5,193 nucleotides of DNA from Fidelibacterota bacterium TCS55 (GTDB taxonomy: Bacteria; Fidelibacterota; Marinisomatia; Marinisomatales; TCS55), in the NCBI GenBank assembly GCA_905182385.1, contig CAJJBS010000080.1, forward strand, positions 1 to 5,193, given 5' to 3'. Of this stretch, positions 1-5,193 are shown piece after piece. Position 1 is the stretch's first letter, and each line of letters begins with the position of its first letter. Position numbers and translations under genes: made by a program. The notes beneath the pieces are model-generated. The model saw nothing but the letters and a program-made list of their open reading frames with translations. It made no database searches and was not told the DNA's origin.

Positions 1-265
1 TAGTTAATTTAATCGTATTTATTTCAAGTGTTGATTTACTCCAATTATGATCATATTTAAGATACTTTGACACCAATTCTTTGAATAGAGTATCTTTCTT
101 TTGCTTACCATTGATAAGTCCATCTAGAACCTTGCGTTCTACGTACGGAACAAGAGCCTTAGCGGTTTCTTCTGATTTGGTTTCAAGTGACTTTGTTGAT
201 CGACTACCTTGAAATACTACACTCAGATAATAGATACCGTTTTTACGTTGATATAATGAAGCCAT
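1..265 (-). CDS. Tyrosine recombinase / phage-type integrase, N-terminal part (cut by the left window edge)
   Basis: An open frame runs from an ATG at 265-263 to the window edge, giving 88 codons with no stop. The protein begins MASLYQRKNGIYYLSVVFQG and continues with a basic, Ser/Thr/Glu-rich stretch. This is the usual look of the small arm-binding domain of site-specific tyrosine integrases (RKNGIYYLSV strand, then SRSTKSLETKSEETAKAL). From about residue 61 (LFKELVSKYLKY, then WSKSTLEINTIKL) it turns into a helical SAM-like core-binding domain. The catalytic domain with the R-H-R-Y residues lies outside the window, so activity cannot be judged. The start is supported by an AAAGGTG ribosome-binding site a few bases upstream. 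The gene lies about 200 bases downstream of a tRNA 3' fragment and in the same orientation, as expected for an integrase that uses a tRNA gene as its target. Family assignment rests on the N-terminal pattern and this context. Another tyrosine recombinase subtype is possible; a non-recombinase is unlikely. Confidence 0.78.
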   Translation of the reverse strand, partial: MASLYQRKNGIYYLSVVFQGSRSTKSLETKSEETAKALVPYVERKVLDGLINGKQKKDTLFKELVSKYLKYDHNWSKSTLEINTIKLT

Positions 266-269
266 AACA

Positions 270-276
270 CACCTTT
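270..276 (-). promoter_or_regulatory. Shine-Dalgarno sequence of the integrase gene
   Basis: The minus strand reads AAAGGTG, then four bases, then the ATG at 265-263. This purine-rich site supports the chosen start. It stands out because the receptor and lipoprotein genes in the same window have no comparable site. The site directly abuts the hairpin at 278-292. Confidence 0.55.
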
Positions 277-277
277 C

Positions 278-292
278 AGCAGTAAGACTGCT
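278..292 (-). promoter_or_regulatory. Perfect short hairpin in the integrase leader
   Basis: AGCAGT, a 3-base loop and ACTGCT form a perfect 6-bp inverted repeat that ends one base before the AAAGGTG ribosome-binding site of the integrase. In RNA it would be a compact stem-loop beside the ribosome-binding site; as DNA it could be a small operator. It shares bases with the upstream direct repeat at 289-306. The structure is seen in the sequence; the regulatory role is inferred. Confidence 0.4.
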
Positions 293-306
293 ACATATAT
301 GCTACA
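289..306. repeat. Two direct copies of TGCTACA, 11-bp period
   Basis: TGCTACA at 289-295 is repeated exactly at 300-306, separated by TATA, so the copies sit one helical turn apart on the same DNA face. Such phased heptamers are typical of sites for cooperative binding of small proteins, for example excisionase (Xis) or repressor sites, or integrase arm sites. The position 24-41 bases upstream of the integrase start suggests control of that gene or a role in the recombination site. A chance repeat cannot be excluded at this length. Confidence 0.4.
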
Positions 307-400
307 CCTAGATAAAGTTTTTTAATCTTTTCTATTTTATTTCGCTAATACATTTAACAATTAATGGGTCTATTTTTATCATCTTTTAAATATATACAAG

Positions 401-420
401 GTATAAGTCTGTATAAATCT
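401..420. repeat. Tandem 10-bp direct repeat, candidate integrase arm-type sites
   Basis: GTATAAGTCT at 401-410 is followed at once by GTATAAATCT at 411-420, with one mismatch. The pair lies between the tRNA fragment and the integrase gene in a strongly AT-rich stretch (about 306-440) with no coding potential that I can see. Adjacent short direct repeats beside an att core are where tyrosine integrases usually have their arm-type binding sites. That function is inferred from position only. Confidence 0.4.
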
Positions 421-431
421 GAACAAATGGA

Positions 432-464
432 TAAACAAAAGCCCTTGTCATAAAACGAAGGCTT
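432..464 (-). terminator. Rho-independent terminator after the tRNA 3' end
   Basis: On the minus strand AAGCCTT and AAGGGCTT form a 7-bp stem with one bulged G and an 11-base loop, followed by a T-rich tail (the stem ends in TT and continues TTGTTT). It begins about 8 bases after the tRNA discriminator base, a usual position for a tRNA gene terminator. It would also end transcription coming from the lipoprotein gene and so separate that operon from the integrase. The stem has five A/T-C/G pairs before the bulge, so it is of moderate strength. Confidence 0.6.
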
Positions 465-472
465 ATTGTCTG

Positions 473-513
473 TGAGCGTTGAGAGATTCGAACTCCCGAC
501 TTCCTCCTTGTAA
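473..513 (-). pseudogene. tRNA 3'-half fragment, probably tRNA-Val (UAC): putative att core
   Basis: Read on the minus strand from 513, the sequence fits a tRNA from the anticodon loop to the discriminator base: TTACAA (anticodon TAC with U33 and purines after it), GGAGG (3' anticodon stem, 507-503), AAGTC (5-base variable loop), GGGAG-TTCGAAT-CTCTC (T arm with one G-U pair, 497-481), AACGCTC (3' acceptor strand, 480-474) and A (473). CCA is not encoded. No GAGCGTT acceptor partner or D arm exists upstream, so this is not an intact gene. The bases before the loop (CCTTTG, 519-514) pair only weakly with the 3' stem (two G-U pairs) and probably belong to the neighbouring DNA. A break at the anticodon loop is the classic signature of tyrosine-integrase recombination in a tRNA gene. 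The amino-acid identity rests on one loop alignment; the tRNA-half call itself is firm. Confidence 0.82.
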
Positions 514-544
514 CAAAGGTACTCAGAATCATTTTGTCAAGGAG
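504..544. repeat. Imperfect inverted repeat spanning the broken end of the tRNA fragment
   Basis: CTCCTTGTAACAAA (504-517) is mirrored by TTTGTCAAGGAG (533-544). The arms match over 12 bp with a 2-base insertion in the left arm, around a 15-base centre. The left arm is the tRNA anticodon region; the right arm lies just after the stop codon of the lipoprotein gene. It could be a pair of inverted integrase core-type sites around the crossover point, or the 3'-end stem-loop of the lipoprotein mRNA. No T-run follows it on the minus strand, so it is not a standard terminator. Confidence 0.5.
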
Positions 545-559
545 AAATGCCTTTTATTT

Positions 560-1972
560 TTAATTAGGATTTGCACTTACCTCTTTTGATAGACGAACCA
601 CTTGACCATCCCATACAGCCACTCTATAGTAATAAGTTTGTGAATTATCGAGCCCTGTATGAACAAAAGGTGATTGAACCTCCCAAAATACATTATCCTT
701 TGAAGTATTATTTAAGGTGATACTTTCTTGATTACTCCAATAAAGTCCATGCATAAGTTTACTACCCACTGCAGGTTTCCATGAAATCGTAATCTGCCCA
801 TTACCTGCAGTAGCAACAACATCTGTTGGAATATTACCGCGGGTAATTGATGTGGTATCTGCGGGAGTAGAGGGGTCAGGCGAAGCACTTACTTCTGGTG
901 ACAATATTGAAATATTTCCGTCTCCATCTTCTACCTGTAAACGGTAATAGTACGTTGATGCATTGTCAAGATTATTATCTACAAAAAAATTAATTTCATC
1001 TTCCGTTATGCCTAACCTTATATCCGATATAACATTTGAACTTTCATTCACACCAGAAGAATTGTTCCAAAATAAATTATATTTTTCAAAATAAAAATTG
1101 AACTCAAATGCTAATACGTTTTGTTTATCCTGTGGAATGATTACGATATTTGGTGGCGTTAATAAGATTGAGGTAGAAAAAGCTACTGCACGAAAATTAC
1201 CGATGGTACCTTGACCAAAATTAGAGACGGGGTTATAAGGAGTTTGCGAAGCTACACTGATCAAACCTCTTACAATTTTTTCATACATATTATAATAGTC
1301 ATATGTAATCTTATCAATTTCTGCTGTTCGATGCTGAATATATTGATTTGGCAGTGGATCTAATGTGACCGTAAATAGCTTTAATCCTTCATTTACATTT
1401 ACAACACGATTATCATCTATTGCCCAATCTTGCCTGATATAATGAACTCCATTTGCCCACCATTCAAAAAGATAACGATTACGAGTTGCAGATGGATCAT
1501 TAATGATCCACTCATCAGAATATTTACTAGCCCCTCCATTACCATTTGAACCTAGTTGATATACCCAGGCCCCCTGGTAACCCCGCGGTTTAAGCATCGT
1601 TGAATTTGCAGTATAGGTTTGTGAACCTACTTGAACGTTCATTGTATAAATTTCTCCGACTATCCCTTTGATATTACTGCCAACATAAATTCCATTCCCA
1701 GCATACGTCATGTTTTCGGATGATCCACCTCCAGTACTTATAGAAACAGAAGCATTTTTTTCATAATTAATCTGTGTATTGACAGGTGCGTTTATATCTT
1801 CAGAATAACTTATTTCAACCCAAGCTATTTGACCCTCCTCTATCTCACCATTAATAACTAAAACGGTTTCAACATCCTCAACATTAATATCGACTGGTAC
1901 CATTTCTTCATGAAACCCATCACAGGCGATAAAAAACATAAAGAATGCAAATAAAAAACGATCCATTCTCAT
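560..1972 (-). CDS. Surface lipoprotein: DUF4249-like region plus two C-terminal fibronectin type III-like modules
   Basis: The 470-residue protein opens with a lipoprotein signal: short basic start, hydrophobic FLFAFFMFF, and lipobox FIAC with Cys17 as the acylated residue. Residues 35-125 (ETVLVINGEIEEGQIAWVEI, then a GNGIYVG and YTMNVQVG pattern) and about 130-260 (ending TPYNPVSNFGQGTIGNF) resemble DUF4249, a Bacteroidota family usually encoded beside TonB-dependent receptors. Two related modules follow, about 272-366 and 379-469. Each has a Y-W strand motif (YNLFWNNSSGV; LYWSNQESI), an L-DN-S-TYYYR motif, and ends S-EVSA-P; this is a fibronectin type III pattern. DUF4249 proteins as I know them usually end near the first part, so the tail is notable. 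The ATG lies three bases after the receptor stop with no clear ribosome-binding site, suggesting translational coupling; Met3 is an alternative start. The likely role is a surface-exposed partner of the receptor. The substrate is unknown. Confidence 0.78.
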   Translation of the reverse strand: MRMDRFLFAFFMFFIACDGFHEEMVPVDINVEDVETVLVINGEIEEGQIAWVEISYSEDINAPVNTQINYEKNASVSISTGGGSSENMTYAGNGIYVGSNIKGIVGEIYTMNVQVGSQTYTANSTMLKPRGYQGAWVYQLGSNGNGGASKYSDEWIINDPSATRNRYLFEWWANGVHYIRQDWAIDDNRVVNVNEGLKLFTVTLDPLPNQYIQHRTAEIDKITYDYYNMYEKIVRGLISVASQTPYNPVSNFGQGTIGNFRAVAFSTSILLTPPNIVIIPQDKQNVLAFEFNFYFEKYNLFWNNSSGVNESSNVISDIRLGITEDEINFFVDNNLDNASTYYYRLQVEDGDGNISILSPEVSASPDPSTPADTTSITRGNIPTDVVATAGNGQITISWKPAVGSKLMHGLYWSNQESITLNNTSKDNVFWEVQSPFVHTGLDNSQTYYYRVAVWDGQVVRLSKEVSANPN

Positions 1973-1975
1973 TGT

Positions 1976-4375
1976 TTAAAACTCAACATTTATATTGATA
2001 CTTGGCATAAAACCATAGGTACTTTGCCCCATTTTTTGAAATAAATTATTATCTCCATTAATATATCTTACCGTATGAATATTTCTTCGATTATAAACAT
2101 TATATAGAGCGATATCGATTGTGGTCTTTAACGCTCCTGTCCAGCGCTTAAATAAATCTGGAGAATATTTAACACCTACATCTAGTCGATGATAGTCCGG
2201 TAAACGATACTTATTTCTTCCTTCCCAATAGGGGAATGGAATACCACTAATATGATAATACCCTTCAGGAAGAGTTACAGGGCGACCTGTTGAGTACAAA
2301 AAAGTGCTCGATACTGAAAGATTACTTGTAAGCTGTAAATTAGAAAGCATGGTAAGACTATGCGTTTTATCAAAGCGATAAGGATACCATCGCCCTTCAT
2401 TAATTACATCAATCTGATAATCACTCTTTCCATAATTATAACTCAACCGCCCATTAAACCGTCCAGCTGGTTTTTCAATGGATATCTCAAAGCCATATGC
2501 CAAACCTTTACCTGTGGCTACATACGCTTCTAGGTTATCCACCAGATAATTATGCAGACCATCTTCAAAGTCAGCAGCGCCATATAAGATCTTATAGTAA
2601 GTCTCTGCAGAGAACTTAATCTTATTATTTTTAAAATTATGAAAATAGCCCATTGTAAACTGATCTGTCAGCATGGGTTTGATATTCTTTGTTGTGGGCA
2701 TCCAAATATCATACCATTGAATTTCCGCACCTAAAGACATCAGCCTTAAATATTGCGCATTTCGATTGTAGGATATTTTAAATGAGTTCTGTTCGGATAA
2801 AAGATAGGTCATCGCTAACCTAGGCTCTAAACTATTATAAGAAGACATAATATCTGTTCTACCAGGAAAGAACTCCGCTTCGATCGGTTCATTGGTTATA
2901 TCATCATAAGTGAATCGATTCCCTGGACCTAACTGATGATACAATGAGTAACGCAATCCATAATAAGCTGATAGTCTGTCATTTATTTTTTGATTATTTC
3001 CTATATAAAAAGCACTCTCAAGACCCTGCATCTCAGGCATGAATTTCCCTCCATCCTCTTGTGTTTCATCTTCTAATGACCCATGATTGAAATCTTGATA
3101 TTCTGAAGTAATCCCAAACCTCACCTCATTATTTTGATTTGGGAAAAAAGAAAATTCCTGTTTGACACTTTGTGTACTTACTCCAGAATGGAAACGATAA
3201 ATTCCTGAAGTATTAGCTGTGTAATATTTACTATATATAAATGAGGTATTTGATAACCATTTATTTGCAAAACGGTTTTCCCAGCGAAGCAATGCTGCCC
3301 GATTTCCCCATTCCGTAAGTCCCACTGTCATGGCACTGTCCTGACCTATATAGAAAGAAAAATTTAGATTTTGCTTGTCATTAATATGAGAAATGACCTT
3401 CCCGTTGATATCAAACCAACTTTCATTAGGTGCAAAAAATTGAAAATCACTGCCACTATCGCTTTTACCTTTGCCGCCACTACTTTTGCCTCCACCACCT
3501 TTATCACTATTGAGACGGCCACCAGTAGTACTTCCTTCATTAATAATATCATAGAGGCTACCACCGCTGAGCCTTGTAGATCTCCCGGATAGAAATAATG
3601 AAAATTTGTTCTTAATAATTGGAGCCTCTAAAGAAAATTTTGATGTAATAAGACCTGCACTTATACTAGATCTATATTGATCTATATCTCCATCTCTCAT
3701 TTTGACATCTAATACAGAAGCACCACGTCCTCCAAATCGAGCAGGAACTCCGCCTTTATATATAGTTAATCCTTTAACGGCATCAGAATTAAATACTGAG
3801 TATAAACCTCTCATATGTGAAGAGTAAAAGATCGGCATACCATCCATTAAGATGAGGTTTTGATCAATCCCACTTCCCCGAACAATATACCCGCTGCGCC
3901 CCTCTGCGATACTGGTAATACCAGGCAAGAGTTGGATCGTTTTCATAATGTCAGTCTCACCCATCACCACAGGGATTTGCTCAATCTGCCGAATACTAAG
4001 CCTTTCAACGCTAATCTCCGTTGATGTTACATTATGATCAGGAGCAATACCGGAGACATCGATCCGGCTCATGGATATGGGATCGGGTATAAGCACAAAG
4101 TCCAATGCGATATTTTTATTAAGCTCTATCTCACGCTGAATGGGGTTGTAGCCGATATAACTTACTTTAAATTTGTAATTCCCTTCGGGAAGAAGTAATG
4201 AATACTCACCTTCAGCATTACTTGATGTACCTTCGTCAATAGTTGTTTCGAATACATTAGCACCTGGTAAAGCTTGGCCGGATACTTTATCTATAATCTT
4301 TCCGCTGATTGTAAATTCAACCTGTCCAAGCGATATTGAAATAAATATGAAAGCTATTAGTATTTTTTTCAACAT
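1976..4375 (-). CDS. TonB-dependent outer-membrane receptor with N-terminal carboxypeptidase-regulatory-like domain
   Basis: The 799-residue protein imports an unknown ligand across the outer membrane using TonB-ExbB-ExbD energy. Residues 1-17 are a signal peptide (MLKKILIAFIFISISLG, with Gln18 probably first in the mature protein). Residues 21-95 are a carboxypeptidase-regulatory-like beta-sandwich (ISGKIIDKVSGQALPGANV, EGEYSLLLPEGNYKFKVSYIGY). The plug covers about 120-228: IEQIPVVMGETDIMKTIQLLPGI is split here as residues 131-153, then YIVRGSG, NLILMDGMPI and ARFGGRGASVLDVKMRDG. The rest is a beta barrel ending in a C-terminal Phe (NINVEF), as usual for outer-membrane barrels. A Gly/Ser/Lys-rich stretch at about 285-310 lies between barrel strands and is probably an extracellular loop. 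The upstream region is AT-rich without a Shine-Dalgarno sequence; a TATAAT at 4387-4382 is too near the start to be trusted as a promoter. The gene appears intact. With the next gene three bases away it forms a receptor-lipoprotein pair like SusCD, though the lipoprotein is not SusD. Confidence 0.93.
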   Translation of the reverse strand: MLKKILIAFIFISISLGQVEFTISGKIIDKVSGQALPGANVFETTIDEGTSSNAEGEYSLLLPEGNYKFKVSYIGYNPIQREIELNKNIALDFVLIPDPISMSRIDVSGIAPDHNVTSTEISVERLSIRQIEQIPVVMGETDIMKTIQLLPGITSIAEGRSGYIVRGSGIDQNLILMDGMPIFYSSHMRGLYSVFNSDAVKGLTIYKGGVPARFGGRGASVLDVKMRDGDIDQYRSSISAGLITSKFSLEAPIIKNKFSLFLSGRSTRLSGGSLYDIINEGSTTGGRLNSDKGGGGKSSGGKGKSDSGSDFQFFAPNESWFDINGKVISHINDKQNLNFSFYIGQDSAMTVGLTEWGNRAALLRWENRFANKWLSNTSFIYSKYYTANTSGIYRFHSGVSTQSVKQEFSFFPNQNNEVRFGITSEYQDFNHGSLEDETQEDGGKFMPEMQGLESAFYIGNNQKINDRLSAYYGLRYSLYHQLGPGNRFTYDDITNEPIEAEFFPGRTDIMSSYNSLEPRLAMTYLLSEQNSFKISYNRNAQYLRLMSLGAEIQWYDIWMPTTKNIKPMLTDQFTMGYFHNFKNNKIKFSAETYYKILYGAADFEDGLHNYLVDNLEAYVATGKGLAYGFEISIEKPAGRFNGRLSYNYGKSDYQIDVINEGRWYPYRFDKTHSLTMLSNLQLTSNLSVSSTFLYSTGRPVTLPEGYYHISGIPFPYWEGRNKYRLPDYHRLDVGVKYSPDLFKRWTGALKTTIDIALYNVYNRRNIHTVRYINGDNNLFQKMGQSTYGFMPSININVEF

Positions 4376-4441
4376 TATTAAATTATAAGGAGTGATACCC
4401 CTAAAGATCGTTAAGAACTCTATATAATTAGTTACTTACTC

Positions 4442-4463
4442 TAATGAGTGTCTAGACTCATTA
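4442..4463. promoter_or_regulatory. 8-bp palindrome between the peptidase and receptor genes
   Basis: TAATGAGT (4442-4449) and ACTCATTA (4456-4463) are perfect inverted copies around GTCTAG. The element lies 67 bases upstream of the receptor start and 28 bases after the peptidase stop, inside the 116-base gap. It is AT-rich with no T-run after it on the minus strand, so as a terminator it would be weak; an operator for the receptor operon is the other reading. An extra ACTC at 4438-4441 could pair with GAGT at 4446-4449 and compete with the main stem. Confidence 0.4.
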
Positions 4464-4491
4464 AAATACAAAATCCTCGATAAATAAACTT

Positions 4492-5193
4492 TTACCAAAT
4501 CTTTATTCTTTCTTCTTCTTGTCTGTAATTTTCATCGCCATCTTGCACTTCAAATGCTTCGTAAAATGGTGTGAAATTCATTAATGGTCCATTTACACGC
4601 CAGATAGGTGGTGAATGCGAATTGGTTTTTACATAATTGCGTAAATACGCATCACGTGTTTTTACACGCCAAATTCGGGCTATTGATAAAAAGAAACGTT
4701 GGTCAGGTGTATGTCCATTAATTCTCGTAGTGTCCTGTCCTTGCTCTGTTAACTTAAAAGCATCATAAGCAATTGAAATTCCACCATTATCAGCAGTGTT
4801 CTCCCCAACCGTTAATGCCCCTTTTAAATGCAAACTGTCCAAAACAGTGTATGAGCTATATCTATCAATAACCAATTGTGTTTTTGCTTTGAATTTTTCG
4901 TAATCTTCATCAGTCCACCAGTTTTTTACATTTCCATCTTTATCAAATTGTGCACCTTGATCGTCAAACGCGTGGGTCAATTCATGGCCAATTACCATTC
5001 CAATTCCACCATAATTAATAGCATCATCTGCGTTCAAATCAAAGTAAGGGAATTGCAAAATTCCTGCAGGAAACACAATCTCATTTAGTGGAGGATTATA
5101 GTATGCTGTTACTGTGGATGGAGTTGTACCCCACTCATCTTTGTTAGGTGATTTATGCAGCTTATCTAACATATATTGATAATCGTTTTGTCT
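4492..5193 (-). CDS. pepO: M13 family zinc metallopeptidase (neprilysin/PepO-like), C-terminal part, cut by the right window edge
   Basis: The frame is open to the right edge (233 codons plus TAA); the Met at 5172 is internal, because M13 enzymes are about 650-700 residues and the reading frame continues above it. The C-terminal third of the catalytic domain is present. Zinc-binding HELTH is at 4986-4972, in the context GMVIGHELTHAFDDQG. GENTADNGG follows, with the third zinc-ligand Glu and the Asp that orients the first His (4806-4789). HSPPIWR (4617-4597) matches the substrate-binding His711 and Arg717 of neprilysin with the same spacing. The AYYNPPLNEIVFPAGILQ motif precedes HELTH. The protein ends in IKIW, without the Cys of the animal CRVW ending. 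All visible catalytic residues are kept, so an active enzyme is expected. It cuts peptides, probably in the periplasm or at the cell surface, but the signal sequence is out of view. It has the same orientation as the receptor operon, 116 bases upstream; shared transcription is possible. The symbol is a family label only. Confidence 0.93.
   Translation of the reverse strand, partial: RQNDYQYMLDKLHKSPNKDEWGTTPSTVTAYYNPPLNEIVFPAGILQFPYFDLNADDAINYGGIGMVIGHELTHAFDDQGAQFDKDGNVKNWWTDEDYEKFKAKTQLVIDRYSSYTVLDSLHLKGALTVGENTADNGGISIAYDAFKLTEQGQDTTRINGHTPDQRFFLSIARIWRVKTRDAYLRNYVKTNSHSPPIWRVNGPLMNFTPFYEAFEVQDGDENYRQEEERIKIW

Noticed and set aside
333..360. TTGTTA ... TAAAAT (minus strand) as the integrase promoter
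   Set aside because: The spacing is 15 bases and the boxes are poor in a very AT-rich stretch, so it cannot be told from background.
503..519. Reading the anticodon as GTT (Asn) or TGT (Thr)
   Set aside because: Those frames give mismatched anticodon stems, whereas TAC gives correct flanking bases and a 5-base variable loop.
473..548. Intact tRNA gene on the minus strand
   Set aside because: The 26 bases that should hold the 5' acceptor strand and D arm neither pair with AACGCTC nor look like a D arm, and the 5' anticodon stem needs two G-U pairs. Only the 3' half is tRNA-like.
3371..3592. Plus-strand open frame of 73 codons, rich in Thr/Ala/Ser, opposite the receptor gene; also a minus-strand frame at 3364-3564
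   Set aside because: Both lie over the Gly/Ser/Lys-rich codons of the receptor, and their skewed composition is a by-product of that low-complexity DNA. No ribosome-binding site or family resemblance was seen.
4382..4387. TATAAT (minus strand) as the receptor promoter -10 box
   Set aside because: It ends only 6 bases before the start codon, has no matching -35 hexamer at 16-18 bases, and AT-rich leaders often contain such hexamers by chance.
4876..5088. Plus-strand open frame of 70 codons opposite the M13 peptidase
   Set aside because: It lies wholly within conserved catalytic codons of the peptidase. The Phe/Ile/Cys-rich product has no recognisable features.
1..5193. CRISPR array, insertion sequence or transposase
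   Set aside because: No regularly spaced repeats, terminal inverted repeats or transposase-like reading frames were found. The only mobility gene is the partial integrase.

Overview
This is an AT-rich window with every recognisable gene on the minus strand. It looks like a member of the Bacteroidota / FCB supergroup, possibly marine; a Neomarinimicrobiota-like origin would also fit. The grounds are a TonB-dependent receptor with an N-terminal carboxypeptidase-regulatory-like domain, a partner lipoprotein of the DUF4249 type, and no clear Shine-Dalgarno sequence in front of the two genes whose starts can be judged there. The phylum is inferred from gene content only.

Layout, in the direction of transcription (right to left): (1) the C-terminal, catalytic part of an M13 (neprilysin/PepO) zinc metallopeptidase, cut by the right window edge; (2) a 116-base gap with an 8-bp palindrome; (3) a complete 799-residue TonB-dependent outer-membrane receptor; (4) three bases later, a 470-residue lipoprotein with an N-terminal DUF4249-like region and two C-terminal fibronectin type III-like modules; (5) a short intergenic stretch with a 3'-half tRNA fragment (best fit tRNA-Val, anticodon UAC), an imperfect inverted repeat over its broken end, and a terminator just after the tRNA 3' end; (6) an AT-rich stretch with two sets of direct repeats and a hairpin; (7) the N-terminal 88 codons of a tyrosine recombinase (integrase), cut by the left edge.

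The receptor and lipoprotein are almost certainly co-transcribed and likely form an outer-membrane uptake complex, with the lipoprotein as surface partner. The metallopeptidase upstream makes peptide capture a reasonable but unproven guess at the substrate. The left end looks like an integration module. A tRNA 3' half without its 5' half, next to an integrase whose upstream region carries arm-site-like repeats, resembles an attP or tandem-junction arrangement more than a simple attL. The uptake genes may therefore be cargo at the edge of an integrative element. That is the most interesting feature of the window, but confirming it needs sequence beyond both edges.
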